Positions 1-7,989 of a stretch of DNA of 64,000 bases are shown piece by piece. The notes beneath the pieces were generated by a model. It saw nothing but the letters and a program-made list of their open reading frames with translations. It did not search any database and was not told where the DNA came from. The stretch's first letter is position 1, and every line of letters starts with the position of its first letter. Source of the DNA: Bacteroidales bacterium UBA1374 (lineage in GTDB: Bacteria; Bacteroidota; Bacteroidia; Bacteroidales; UBA932); contig DBRG01000019.1 in the NCBI GenBank assembly GCA_002305545.1, forward strand, positions 124,001 to 188,000. The letters run 5' to 3'. A program made the translations under genes and the position numbers.

Positions 1-265
1 CGGTCTTATGCATATTTCGTGCCCGGGAATAATATCCCAGTCCCTGCCACAATTTTAGCACCTCATCTTCTTGTGCCTGAGCAAGATGATGAATTGTGGG
101 AAAAGCTTCAAGGAACCTTTTGTAATAATGTGTTCCCTGCTCAACCCGGGTTTGTTGCAGGATCACTTCAGATACCCATACAGAATAAGGGTCTTTGTTT
201 TTTTTCCAGGGAAGGTCCCGCTGTTTTTTGTTATACCAGTCAAGTAGGAGGCTTGTGAAATCCAT
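1..265 (-). CDS. mutY: A/G-specific adenine glycosylase MutY, N-terminal part (cut by window edge)
   Basis: The protein removes adenine mispaired with guanine or 8-oxoguanine in base-excision repair. Only the first 88 residues lie in the window; the rest continues off the left edge. Visible are the N-terminal helix ending in LPW (18-20), the block SEVILQQTRV (32-41) with the likely catalytic Glu33, and LWQGLGYYSRARN (72-84), all characteristic of MutY rather than of endonuclease III. The helix-hairpin-helix, iron-sulfur and NUDIX-like parts are not visible. The start ATG at 265 is supported by a TATCTTTG box ending 4 nt upstream. It is divergent from HU, an arrangement I recall from other Bacteroidales. 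Confidence 0.93.
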   Translation of the reverse strand, partial: MDFTSLLLDWYNKKQRDLPWKKNKDPYSVWVSEVILQQTRVEQGTHYYKRFLEAFPTIHHLAQAQEDEVLKLWQGLGYYSRARNMHKT

Positions 266-269
266 TGCG

Positions 270-277
270 CAAAGATA
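270..277 (-). promoter_or_regulatory. -7 box TATCTTTG of mutY
   Basis: The minus strand reads TATCTTTG, matching the Bacteroidota -7 consensus TAnnTTTG, then CGCA and the mutY ATG. With only 4 nt between box and start codon, transcription should begin at or next to the A of the ATG (inferred leaderless mRNA). No convincing TTTG -33 element is seen. Confidence 0.55.
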
Positions 278-317
278 TGTATAAAGACGTTTTTTTTGTT
301 TTTTTGACTGAAACGTC

Positions 318-346
318 TTGATATTAAGAATAAAATGTTACTTTTG
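318..346 (+). promoter_or_regulatory. Promoter of the HU gene
   Basis: TTG at 318-320 is followed after 18 nt by TACTTTTG at 339-346, a good match to the Bacteroidota promoter (TTTG, about 19 nt, TAnnTTTG). It predicts a start near 350 and an AT-rich leader of about 49 nt before the HU ATG at 399. Confidence 0.6.
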
Positions 347-398
347 CAGTCCATTTGGAAATGCAATCTATTTAAATAACTCTTAAATTTATCGTATT

Positions 399-683
399 AT
401 GACTAAAGCAGATATCGTAAATGAAATTGCCAAATCTACTGGCCTGGAGAAAATCGTTGTTCAGAAAGTTGTAGAAAATTTTATGGATAACGTTAAAAGC
501 TCTTTGATTCAGAATAATAATGTATATCTTCGTGGTTTTGGAAGCTTTATCCTGAAAAAACGCGCTAAAAAAACGGCTCGCAATATTTCGAAAAACACCA
601 CTTTAGTTATTCCAGAACATTACATACCTGCTTTTAAGCCGGCAAAAATTTTCATGGATAAAGTAAAAAACAGCGTTAAATAA
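399..683 (+). CDS. HU-family DNA-binding protein
   Basis: A small basic histone-like protein (94 aa) that binds and bends DNA in the nucleoid, probably as a dimer. The N-terminal helices begin MTKADIVNEIA. The family core RGFGSF lies at about 45-50, followed by a Lys/Arg-rich beta arm and the closing IPAFKPAK stretch. The arm reads ARNISKNTT where most HU proteins have GRNPxTG, so the Pro at the arm tip is replaced; this variation is common in Bacteroidota. It starts at the only sensible ATG, downstream of a clear promoter, and is followed after 7 nt by a tiny basic ORF and then RNase G. Confidence 0.95.
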   Translation: MTKADIVNEIAKSTGLEKIVVQKVVENFMDNVKSSLIQNNNVYLRGFGSFILKKRAKKTARNISKNTTLVIPEHYIPAFKPAKIFMDKVKNSVK

Positions 684-690
684 TTTTAAT

Positions 691-780
691 ATGCCAAGCG
701 GAAAAAAAAGAAAAAGGCATAAAATGGCTACGCACAAACGGAAAAAACGTTTGCGCAAGAATCGTCATAAAAAGAAATAA
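691..780 (+). CDS. 29-residue highly basic protein, conserved-looking small ORF
   Basis: An ATG 7 nt after the HU stop opens a 29-codon frame ending TAA at 778-780. Apart from Met, Pro, Ser, Gly, Ala, Thr, Leu and Asn, it is almost entirely Lys, Arg and His. It starts MPSGKKRKRHKM and ends with an RKNRHKKK tail. I recall near-identical short basic ORFs between HU and RNase G in other Bacteroidales, but could not check this. The composition resembles tiny ribosomal proteins such as bL36 or bTHX, so an RNA- or ribosome-binding role is plausible; this is inference. It may be co-transcribed with HU. An alternative internal ATG lies at codon 12. Confidence 0.72.
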   Translation: MPSGKKRKRHKMATHKRKKRLRKNRHKKK

Positions 781-802
781 GCCATAATGTCTGATGAACC
801 TG

Positions 803-844
803 GAAACCTAAAGAAACTTTTTTCTAAAAGACACTTTAGGTTTC
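803..844 (+). terminator. Long hairpin between the small basic ORF and RNase G
   Basis: GAAACCTAAAG (803-813) pairs perfectly with CTTTAGGTTTC (834-844). Inside the loop, CTTTT and AAAAG can add a second short stem. The downstream tract is T-rich but interrupted (TTACTTTTACC). It could be the terminator of the HU unit or a structured element just ahead of rng; the sequence does not decide. Confidence 0.45.
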
Positions 845-845
845 T

Positions 846-853
846 TACTTTTA
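846..853 (+). promoter_or_regulatory. Possible -7 box TACTTTTA of RNase G
   Basis: TACTTTTA differs from TAnnTTTG only at the last base and ends 7 nt before the rng ATG at 861, right behind the hairpin. A hairpin followed by a short-leader promoter would uncouple rng from the HU unit. Confidence 0.35.
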
Positions 854-860
854 CCACAGA

Positions 861-2417
861 ATGGAGAAAGATTTAATTATTGATGTTACCTCTTCTGCAG
901 TTTCCATAGCGTTGTTGGAAAACAAGAGGCTCGTTGAATTGCACAGGGAAGAGACAAGCGACAATCATTTCTCGGTGGGCGATTTGTATCTGGGTAAGGT
1001 CAAGAGGATCATGCCGGCTCTGAATGCTGCTTTTGTCGATATTGGCCATGACAAGGATGCTTTTATACACTATCTGGATCTGGGATATGCCTTTTCTGCA
1101 GTCAATTATTTTACCCAACAGGTAATTGCCAGAAAAAACCCACCCGCCGAAATCTATTCCAGCCTTAAGCTGGGGTCGGTGTTGCCCAAGGAAGGCAAGA
1201 TCTCGGAGGTATTGAAAGTGGGACAGGCCATACTGGTCCAGATTGTCAAGGAACCCATCTCTACTAAAGGGTCGCGTTTGACATCCGACATATCCATTGC
1301 CGGAAGGAATATGGTATTGTTGCCGTTTTCCGAAAAGATTAACCTCTCTTCAAAAATCAGCCTCAAGGAAGAGCGGGGCAGACTGGAACGTCTGGTTCAG
1401 AGCATACTGCCTCCCAACTATGGCCTTATCGTGAGGACAGCTGCCGAAGGTAAAAGGGCAGCAGTCCTGGACGCCGAACTGAATTCGCTGATCCATAAAT
1501 GGGAAGAATCCTGGTCTGTAATGCGTAAAGGGAAAGTCCCTTCCCGTTTACTGACAGAAAACAGCCGCATAACTACTGTTATCCGCGATCTGCTCAACGA
1601 CACCTTTACAAGCATACACGTCAACGATAACACGGTATTTGAAGAGATCTGTTCCTATATTTCCACCATAGCCCCGGAAAAGGAAAAGATTGTCAAGTTT
1701 TACAAAGGAAAAGATCTGATATTCGATGCTTTTGATATCAGCCGGCAGATCCGGAGCTCCTTTGGCAGGGTGGTTCCCCTAAGGCAGGGCATCTATATCA
1801 TCATAGAGCATACAGAAGCTTTACACGTGGTTGACGTCAACAGCGGGATCCGCTCAAAAATAGCAACCGGGCAGGAAGATAATGCCTTTGAGGTGAATAT
1901 GATTGTTGCCGAGGAACTTGCACGGCAACTCAGGCTCAGGGACCTTGGCGGTATCATTGTGGTTGATTTCATAGATATGGATACCGCTGATCACCGCCAG
2001 AAACTTTACAAAAAAATGCAGGAGCTCATGGCTACGGACAGGGCAAAACACAGCATCCTGCCCCTGACAAAATTTGGACTTATGCAAATTACGCGTCAGC
2101 GGGTAAGGCCGGCCATGGAAATCAACACCAGTGAAAAATGTCCCAGCTGCAATGGAACGGGAAAGATTGCACCCAGCCTGTTGTTTACAGAAAATATTGA
2201 AAACCAGCTGGCTTTCTTTGCCAACGAAAAGAAACTGAAAAGCGTTATACTGGAAGTTCATCCCTTTGTAGAAGCTTATCTGACCAAGGGGTTCGTGTCT
2301 AGAACCAAAAAATGGTCCAGAAAATACGGATGCCGTCTCAATGTCAGGATAGCCCCTGAACTTGCAGTAACGCAGGCCAGATGGCTGGATGACAATAACG
2401 AAAAAATTGATGTTTAA
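861..2417 (+). CDS. rng: Ribonuclease G/E family endoribonuclease
   Basis: A single-strand-specific endoribonuclease for rRNA maturation and mRNA turnover. At 518 aa it has the RNase G length, without the long RNase E scaffold tail. An S1-type RNA-binding fold sits at about residues 38-130 (DLYLGKVKRIMPALNAAFVD). The catalytic Mg-binding aspartates are probably Asp325 (VVDVNSG) and Asp369 (VVDFIDMD). The Zn-link motif CPSC is at 427-430. The C-terminal small domain follows. The neighbours HU and glnS are family-typical. The stop codon overlaps the glnS stop on the other strand by 4 nt, so no terminator separates the convergent pair. Confidence 0.96.
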   Translation: MEKDLIIDVTSSAVSIALLENKRLVELHREETSDNHFSVGDLYLGKVKRIMPALNAAFVDIGHDKDAFIHYLDLGYAFSAVNYFTQQVIARKNPPAEIYSSLKLGSVLPKEGKISEVLKVGQAILVQIVKEPISTKGSRLTSDISIAGRNMVLLPFSEKINLSSKISLKEERGRLERLVQSILPPNYGLIVRTAAEGKRAAVLDAELNSLIHKWEESWSVMRKGKVPSRLLTENSRITTVIRDLLNDTFTSIHVNDNTVFEEICSYISTIAPEKEKIVKFYKGKDLIFDAFDISRQIRSSFGRVVPLRQGIYIIIEHTEALHVVDVNSGIRSKIATGQEDNAFEVNMIVAEELARQLRLRDLGGIIVVDFIDMDTADHRQKLYKKMQELMATDRAKHSILPLTKFGLMQITRQRVRPAMEINTSEKCPSCNGTGKIAPSLLFTENIENQLAFFANEKKLKSVILEVHPFVEAYLTKGFVSRTKKWSRKYGCRLNVRIAPELAVTQARWLDDNNEKIDV

Positions 2418-4126
2418 GGCTGGTTCAGGGTTCTGGCAAAAGAGTCTTTCAAAATACAGATCCTGTTGAACACCGGTCTCTCCGGTGTTGAGTCGTAATC
2501 AGGTACAAAATAACCCAACCGCTCAAACTGAAAGCGGATACGCGTGTCGTCCTTTCCACTGACCGCTTCATTAGCCAGGAGGGCTGCCTGGTTGTCTATA
2601 TATGCCTGCACAATCTTCAGGGAATCAGGATTCAGATAGCCCCTGTAATCCTTGTCCTCTGGAATAGAACCCATATAAGGTTCTGTAAACAGCCGGTCAA
2701 AAAGACGTACCTCACCGGCAATGGCGTGCCTGGCCGACAGCCAGTGGATGGTTCCCTTTACACTACGCCAGGTGCCTGTCCCCGGTTTTGTATCCGGATC
2801 CAGCGTGCAGTGCAGTTCCACAAGCTTTCCGTTGTTGTCCCTGACTATGTTTTCACATTTGATGATATAACCGTATTTAAGCCGGACTTCTCCCCCTGGC
2901 ATCAGACGGAAATACTTCTTAGGCGGATTTTCCATAAAGTCATCCCGTTCAATATAGATCTCGCGGGAGAAAGGAATCAGCCTTTCCCCGGCCGAGGGGT
3001 CTTCCGGGTTTAGAGGCGCTTTCATGAACTCTTCCCTGCCTTCCGGGTAGTTGGTTATGATCACCTTTAACGGATCCAGTACAGCCATATGGCGGGGTGC
3101 GGTCTTATTCAATTCTTCCCGTATGCACCATTCCATAAGCGCAATATCTATTACATTATCCCTTTTGGCAACGCCAACCTTTTCAGCAAACAGACGGATT
3201 GCAGAAGGGGTATATCCCCTTCGCCTGAGCCCGCATATGGTGGGCATCCTGGGATCGTCCCAGCCATTGACAAGACCGGTCTGCACCAGTTCCAGGAGTT
3301 TCCGCTTGCTCATCACCGTATGGGTTATGTTGAGCCTTGCAAACTCGTACTGGTGGGAAGGAAATATGTCCAGCTGCTCTATGAACCAATCGTAAAGCGG
3401 CCGGTGTACATCAAATTCAAGGGTGCAAACAGAGTGGGTGATCTGCTCTATGGAATCACACTGCCCGTGGGCATAGTCATACATAGGATATATGCACCAG
3501 GTATTCCCGGTGCGGTGGTGTTCTGCGTGAATGATCCTGTACATCAGGGGATCTCTCATGAGCATATTGGGATGGCTCATATCTATTTTGGCACGCAAGA
3601 CCCTTCTGCCATCGGGAAATTCCCCGTTCCTCATCCGGGTAAACAAATCAGCGTTTTCTTCAATGCTCCTGTCCCTCCACGGGCTGTCTTTTCCCGGGGT
3701 GGTCACGGTACCTCGGTTCAGACGGATCTCGTCCTGTGTCTGATCGTCCACATAGGCCAGGCCCTTGCGGATCAGGACATGTGCCCACTGGTACAATTGT
3801 TCAAAATAGTCCGAGGCATAGAATTCATTGGCCCACTGAAAGCCAAGCCAGTTTATGTCTTCCTTGATGGAATCCACGTATTCTGTATCTTCCTTTGTGG
3901 GATTGGTATCGTCAAAACGAAGGTTGGTTTTTCCTCCGAATTTCCGGGCCAGTCCGAAATTCAAACAAATACTCTTGGCATGGCCTATATGAAGGTATCC
4001 GTTGGGTTCCGGGGGAAACCTGGTTATAATGGACTGGTGTTTTCCCTGGGTCAGGTCTGCCTGGATGATCTCTTCAATAAAGTTCAGGGAATGTTCCAAT
4101 GAAGTCTGTGTATTTTCTGCATTCAT
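2414..4126 (-). CDS. glnS: Glutaminyl-tRNA synthetase
   Basis: Charges tRNA-Gln with glutamine (class I aminoacyl-tRNA synthetase, cytoplasm; 570 aa). The HIGH motif is HIGH at 46-49 within PPEPNGYLHIGH, and the KMSKS counterpart is VMSKR at 271-275, the GlnRS form. The C-terminal beta-barrel anticodon-binding domain covers the last 200 residues or so, with the family-typical GTIHWLSA block. Glu-specific features are absent, so this is GlnRS rather than GltX. The ATG at 4126 lies 22 nt downstream of a TATTTTTG box, and the gene is divergent from yicC. Confidence 0.96.
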   Translation of the reverse strand: MNAENTQTSLEHSLNFIEEIIQADLTQGKHQSIITRFPPEPNGYLHIGHAKSICLNFGLARKFGGKTNLRFDDTNPTKEDTEYVDSIKEDINWLGFQWANEFYASDYFEQLYQWAHVLIRKGLAYVDDQTQDEIRLNRGTVTTPGKDSPWRDRSIEENADLFTRMRNGEFPDGRRVLRAKIDMSHPNMLMRDPLMYRIIHAEHHRTGNTWCIYPMYDYAHGQCDSIEQITHSVCTLEFDVHRPLYDWFIEQLDIFPSHQYEFARLNITHTVMSKRKLLELVQTGLVNGWDDPRMPTICGLRRRGYTPSAIRLFAEKVGVAKRDNVIDIALMEWCIREELNKTAPRHMAVLDPLKVIITNYPEGREEFMKAPLNPEDPSAGERLIPFSREIYIERDDFMENPPKKYFRLMPGGEVRLKYGYIIKCENIVRDNNGKLVELHCTLDPDTKPGTGTWRSVKGTIHWLSARHAIAGEVRLFDRLFTEPYMGSIPEDKDYRGYLNPDSLKIVQAYIDNQAALLANEAVSGKDDTRIRFQFERLGYFVPDYDSTPERPVFNRICILKDSFARTLNQP

Positions 4127-4148
4127 ATGCCGGGATGATTTTGTTGGG

Positions 4149-4156
4149 CAAAAATA
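4149..4156 (-). promoter_or_regulatory. -7 box TATTTTTG of glnS
   Basis: The minus strand reads TATTTTTG, a full TAnnTTTG match, ending 22 nt before the glnS ATG. It is one half of the divergent glnS/yicC promoter region. Confidence 0.45.
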
Positions 4157-4168
4157 ATCATAATAATG

Positions 4169-4176
4169 TATATTTG
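4169..4176 (+). promoter_or_regulatory. -7 box TATATTTG of yicC
   Basis: TATATTTG ends 11 nt before ATG 4188 and 17 nt before ATG 4194. A TTG at 4144-4146 is 22 nt upstream, slightly too far for a standard -33 element. Confidence 0.5.
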
Positions 4177-4193
4177 CTGAAAATTAGATGCAA

Positions 4194-5072
4194 ATGATTC
4201 GTTCAATGACCGGTTACGGAAAAGCCGAAGTATCATATTCCGGGAAAAAATTTACCGTTGAGATTCGTTCCGTAAATGGGAAAACGGCAGATATCGGCTT
4301 TAAAACATCCCAAATACCCAGGGAATATGAACATGAATTACGTAAAAATCTAATAAACAGGTTACAACGTGGCAATATCGATCTGTTCATAGGGATTGAC
4401 CAGGAAGTGGCTGAATTGGGAAATACTTTTAATGTCGTACTTATCAGACAGTATTATAAAGAATTACAGGAAGTATTCAGAGATATCGATCAGGAAGTCA
4501 GTCCTGCAGAGCTGGCCGCTGCCCTGTTGAGGATGCCCGAAGTAAGGGAAGTGCAGAAGAAAGAAATGGATGCCTTTGAATGGAAAGTACTTGAAGAGTG
4601 TATTTATAGGGCGGCAGACAACCTGGATGAATTCAGATGCCGGGAAGGGGAAAGACTGGGACAGGACCTGTTGTCCCATATTGACAATATTGAAAACCAC
4701 CTCCTGGAAGTTGAAAAACTGGACCCTGGCCGGATCGTGTCTGTCAGAAAACGACTGGATGACAAATTGTCCGGATTGGGTGAGGATGTAACGATAGACC
4801 AGAACCGGCTGGAGCAGGAATTGATCTATTACCTTGAAAAAACGGATATCAGTGAAGAACGTGTGCGGTTAAGCCAGCATTGCACCTATTTCCGCCAGAC
4901 AATGGACCAGGAAGCATTTGCTGGCCGGAAACTCAACTTCATTGCACAGGAGATGGGAAGGGAGATCAATACGCTGGGTTCCAAGGCAGCTCATGCCGGG
5001 ATGCAACAATACGTTGTGATGATGAAAGACGAACTCGAGAAAATTAAAGAACAAGTGCTCAATGTCCTATAA
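4194..5072 (+). CDS. YicC family endoribonuclease
   Basis: YicC-family proteins are stress-related endoribonucleases; E. coli YicC affects sRNA turnover. This one is 292 aa from the ATG at 4194. An in-frame ATG at 4188 adds two residues, but the family N-terminus MIRSMTGYGKAE favours 4194. The N-terminal YicC domain covers roughly 1-155 and the DUF1732 domain the last 90 residues (rich in Asp/Glu, with the block INTLGSKA near the end). In many Bacteroidota gmk follows yicC; here a lipoprotein gene overlaps its last 11 nt instead, suggesting translational coupling. Confidence 0.9.
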   Translation: MIRSMTGYGKAEVSYSGKKFTVEIRSVNGKTADIGFKTSQIPREYEHELRKNLINRLQRGNIDLFIGIDQEVAELGNTFNVVLIRQYYKELQEVFRDIDQEVSPAELAAALLRMPEVREVQKKEMDAFEWKVLEECIYRAADNLDEFRCREGERLGQDLLSHIDNIENHLLEVEKLDPGRIVSVRKRLDDKLSGLGEDVTIDQNRLEQELIYYLEKTDISEERVRLSQHCTYFRQTMDQEAFAGRKLNFIAQEMGREINTLGSKAAHAGMQQYVVMMKDELEKIKEQVLNVL

Positions 5073-5439
5073 AATCATACTACTTCTGGTGGCTTTCATG
5101 ATGCTCACAGCTTCATGCATAGAGCAGCGGGAGAACACGTATACCTATGCAGTAGAAGGGGAAGTCAGGAATATTGTCAATTTGCCCCTGGAAGGTATCC
5201 GGGTGATCATGAACAGAACTTATAGCGGTAAAATGGAAGCAGATACGGCTTATACCGATTCACAGGGCAAATATCTGGTTTCTCTGACCGTTATTTCCCG
5301 CCAGCGGGTTTTCCTGGTTGATTATTCAGATCCAAAGCTCAAATACAGGGATACTTTAAGGCGATTTACATTTGAGGATCAGGGTAAACTCTATGATTCC
5401 ATGATGCTCAGATCCCGGAACCAGGTAGATCCTTTTTAG
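5062..5439 (+). CDS. Small lipoprotein with a carboxypeptidase-regulatory-like beta fold
   Basis: Unknown function; 125 aa. A hydrophobic N-terminus ends in a lipobox TASC (Cys18), so it should be a periplasmic or outer-membrane lipoprotein. The rest reads as one beta-sandwich with the pattern VEGEVRN...LPLEGIRV...TDSQGKYLVSL, typical of the CarboxypepD_reg / transthyretin-like fold. It resembles proteins annotated in Bacteroides as radical-SAM-associated putative lipoproteins, although no radical SAM gene is nearby. It overlaps yicC by 11 nt and faces recG with 17 nt between stops. Confidence 0.75.
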   Translation: MSYKIILLLVAFMMLTASCIEQRENTYTYAVEGEVRNIVNLPLEGIRVIMNRTYSGKMEADTAYTDSQGKYLVSLTVISRQRVFLVDYSDPKLKYRDTLRRFTFEDQGKLYDSMMLRSRNQVDPF

Positions 5440-5456
5440 CGGGGAAGGAACATCAT

Positions 5457-7571
5457 TCAGGAAATCTTGCTGAAATCGGCTCGTCTTTTTCCCAGGATTT
5501 CAAGCTGAAACCGGAGAATTTTATTTTTTTCCGAGTCAAGAAGTGGATCATCATCCAGGATTTTTTGTGCTTCCATTCTTGCCCATTCAAGGATTTGTCC
5601 GTCTCTGGCCAGACTGGCAATATGAAGATCAAAAGCCAGACCGCTCTGCGCTGTTCCTTCCAGGTCGCCGGGTCCCCGGAGGCGCATATCTGCCTCGGCA
5701 ATCTCAAAACCATTATTGCTTTCGCACATCAGCTTCAGGCGCTGCCTGGCTTCTTTGCTCAGGGCATTGCCGGTCATCAGGATGCAATATGATTTTTCAG
5801 CACCGCGTCCTACACGTCCGCGCAATTGATGGAGTTGTGACAAACCGAATCGTTCTGCACTTTCAATAACCATCACGGTGGCATTGGGGACATCTACGCC
5901 CACTTCTATGACAGAGGTGGCAATCAGAATCTGGGCCTGTCCCTTTACAAACATGTTCATGTCAAAAGCCTTGTCTTCCGGTTTTTGCTGACCATGTACC
6001 ACAGCAACGGAATAAAGGGGGGCCGGGAATGCCATGGCAATATCGCGATAGCCTGTTTCCAGGTTTTCGTAATCCATTTTTTCAGACTCGCGGATCAGTG
6101 GATATACAACGTAAACCTGCCGGCCTTCTGTGATCTGTTTTTTAAGGAAGGAGTATACAGTTCCCCTTCGTGAAGAAGGATAATGGATAGTCTGTACAGG
6201 CTGTCTTCCCGGCGGCAGCTCATCTATCACCGACACATCCAGGTCTCCGTAAAGTGTCATGGCCAGTGTCCTGGGTATAGGAGTGGCGGTCATCACCAGG
6301 ATATGGGGCGGAGAACCTTCTGTTTTCTCCCATAAACGTGCCCGCTGTTCTACTCCAAAGCGGTGTTGTTCGTCTATGACCACAAAACCAAGCTTTTTAA
6401 ATGTAACCGTATCTTCTATCAATGCATGGGTTCCAATGAGCAGGTGCAGCGACCCGTCCTGCAACGATTCGTGCAGGACTTTGCGCTCAGAAGCTTTGGT
6501 CGAGCCTGTGAGCAGTCCCACTTTAATATCCTGCCCCTGCAGGAAGCGGGAAACGGTATTGTAGTGCTGATTGGCCAGGATCTCTGTAGGGGCCATCATA
6601 CAGGCCTGGTAGCCGTTATCTGCTGCGATCAGTGCGCTCAGTAAGGCAACCAGTGTTTTTCCACTGCCAACATCTCCCTGCAGCAGGCGGTTCATCTGGC
6701 GCCCACTTCCCAGATCGGCCCTGATCTCTTTAATCACCCGCTTTTGAGCACCGGTCAGCTCAAAGGGCAGCTTCTTGTAACAATTGTTGAAAGCCGCGCC
6801 TACTGTGGAAAACCGCAGACCATCTTCGGCCCTAAGCCGGACAGCACGTTGTTTAAGCAAGCCGAGTTGAATGAAAAATAATTCCTCGAATTTCAACCTG
6901 GTTTGTGCGGCTTGCAGGTTTTTAAGGTTTCTGGGAAAATGAATCTCTTCCAGAGCAAGGGACAGGGGCATCAACTTGAGTTGCCTGAGCATGGCCGGGG
7001 TGAGCGTCTCCAACACGTGGCCTTCAATACGGGTAAGGGCCTGGGCTATGAGACGGGAAAAAACTTTTTGGGTAAAGCCCTTGTCCCTGAGCGACTCTGT
7101 GGTAGAATATACTGCCTGAAGCCCCGCGCTGCCCCTGAGGCTCTGATCGTCGGGCAGGTCAATCTCGGGGTGGACCAGGTTGATTCTTCCGTTGAATAAG
7201 GCGGGTTTTCCAAAAACAATATACTCTGTATTCAGTTTGATCTTATCCCTGATCCATCGGATTCCCTTGAAAAAAACAAGGTCCACACTTCCGGTGGGAT
7301 CAGCAAAAAGAACTACCATTCTCTGCTTCCGTGAGCCAGCCCCAATGATTTTCATATCCCTGACCTCGCCCCGTATCTGGATGAATGCCAGGTCGGGATC
7401 TATTTCCCGCACAGAGTAAAAGCGGGTCCTGTCTATGTAGCGGAACGGATAATGATGGATCAGGTCGCCAAATGTTTTTATATTCAGACCCTTTTCAAGT
7501 TCCCTGGCACGCACCGGACCTACTCCCTGGAGAAATTGTATGTTCGTGTCCCATACAGAAGTCATAGCCAT
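5457..7571 (-). CDS. recG: ATP-dependent DNA helicase RecG
   Basis: Branch-migrating helicase that remodels stalled forks and Holliday junctions. From the ATG at 7571 it is 704 aa, the normal RecG length. Longer in-frame starts up to 7703 would read through yccF and its promoter, and I reject them. Order: N-terminal wedge/OB domain with the HhH-like FLQGVGPVRARELEKG start, Walker A GDVGSGKT, DEQH box (VIDEQHRFGVEQR), then helicase C with QLRGRVGRG and the RecG C-terminal cap. ATG 7565 is an alternative start, attractive because the -7 box ends just 1 nt before 7571. Divergent from yccF. Confidence 0.95.
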   Translation of the reverse strand: MAMTSVWDTNIQFLQGVGPVRARELEKGLNIKTFGDLIHHYPFRYIDRTRFYSVREIDPDLAFIQIRGEVRDMKIIGAGSRKQRMVVLFADPTGSVDLVFFKGIRWIRDKIKLNTEYIVFGKPALFNGRINLVHPEIDLPDDQSLRGSAGLQAVYSTTESLRDKGFTQKVFSRLIAQALTRIEGHVLETLTPAMLRQLKLMPLSLALEEIHFPRNLKNLQAAQTRLKFEELFFIQLGLLKQRAVRLRAEDGLRFSTVGAAFNNCYKKLPFELTGAQKRVIKEIRADLGSGRQMNRLLQGDVGSGKTLVALLSALIAADNGYQACMMAPTEILANQHYNTVSRFLQGQDIKVGLLTGSTKASERKVLHESLQDGSLHLLIGTHALIEDTVTFKKLGFVVIDEQHRFGVEQRARLWEKTEGSPPHILVMTATPIPRTLAMTLYGDLDVSVIDELPPGRQPVQTIHYPSSRRGTVYSFLKKQITEGRQVYVVYPLIRESEKMDYENLETGYRDIAMAFPAPLYSVAVVHGQQKPEDKAFDMNMFVKGQAQILIATSVIEVGVDVPNATVMVIESAERFGLSQLHQLRGRVGRGAEKSYCILMTGNALSKEARQRLKLMCESNNGFEIAEADMRLRGPGDLEGTAQSGLAFDLHIASLARDGQILEWARMEAQKILDDDPLLDSEKNKILRFQLEILGKRRADFSKIS

Positions 7572-7572
7572 G

Positions 7573-7580
7573 CAAATATA
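7573..7580 (-). promoter_or_regulatory. -7 box TATATTTG of recG
   Basis: The minus strand reads TATATTTG, ending 1 nt before ATG 7571 and 7 nt before ATG 7565. If this box is used, the transcript starts inside the first codons, so either ATG 7565 is the real start or the mRNA is leaderless. Confidence 0.5.
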
Positions 7581-7593
7581 ACGATATCTTGCG

Positions 7594-7601
7594 TATATTT
7601 G
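7594..7601 (+). promoter_or_regulatory. -7 box TATATTTG of yccF
   Basis: TATATTTG, then CGGT, then the yccF ATG at 7606: a 4-nt gap implying a leaderless mRNA. It lies back to back with the recG box within 34 bp. Confidence 0.55.
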
Positions 7602-7605
7602 CGGT

Positions 7606-7983
7606 ATGAGCATACTGGGAAACATACTCTGGCTTCTGTTCGGAGGATTTATTATTGCCCTGGAATACGTCATTTCAGGTCTTTTGATGTGTATAACCAT
7701 CATAGGGATCCCATTCGGGGTTCAAAGTTTCAAATTGGCGGCCTTTGCACTCTGGCCGTTCGGAAAAACCACCAGGTCTGTTGAGCCGGGAACGGGCTGC
7801 CTGAGCACGGTTTTGAATATTTTATGGATTTTCCTTGGGGGTATCTTGATCGCACTGAGCCATCTTTTCTGGGGTGCATTTTTGTGTATAACCATAGTGG
7901 GAATTCCTTTCGGAAAACAGCACTTCAAGATGGTATCCCTGGCACTGACCCCTTTCGGGAGGGAAATCATCGACAAAAATTAA
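7606..7983 (+). CDS. yccF: YccF family inner-membrane protein (two tandem YccF units)
   Basis: Small integral membrane protein of unknown role (125 aa). It is an obvious internal duplication. Residues of about 5-55 and 64-120 share the pattern NILW...GG..IAL...G..LCITI.GIPFG.Q.FK....AL.PFG, the signature of the YccF (DUF307) domain, each unit with two hydrophobic segments. It is followed 6 nt later by pdxA and is probably co-transcribed with it. The start is fixed by a -7 box 4 nt upstream. Confidence 0.9.
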   Translation: MSILGNILWLLFGGFIIALEYVISGLLMCITIIGIPFGVQSFKLAAFALWPFGKTTRSVEPGTGCLSTVLNILWIFLGGILIALSHLFWGAFLCITIVGIPFGKQHFKMVSLALTPFGREIIDKN

Positions 7984-7989
7984 CACATT

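Noticed and set aside
3089..4102. 337-aa open frame antisense to glnS
   Set aside because: It is a shadow of the glnS codons with no start context, no domain I recognise, and lies wholly inside a well-conserved gene.
5457..7703. Longer RecG start at 7703
   Set aside because: It would cover the yccF start and both divergent -7 boxes; the conserved RecG N-terminus begins after ATG 7571 or 7565.
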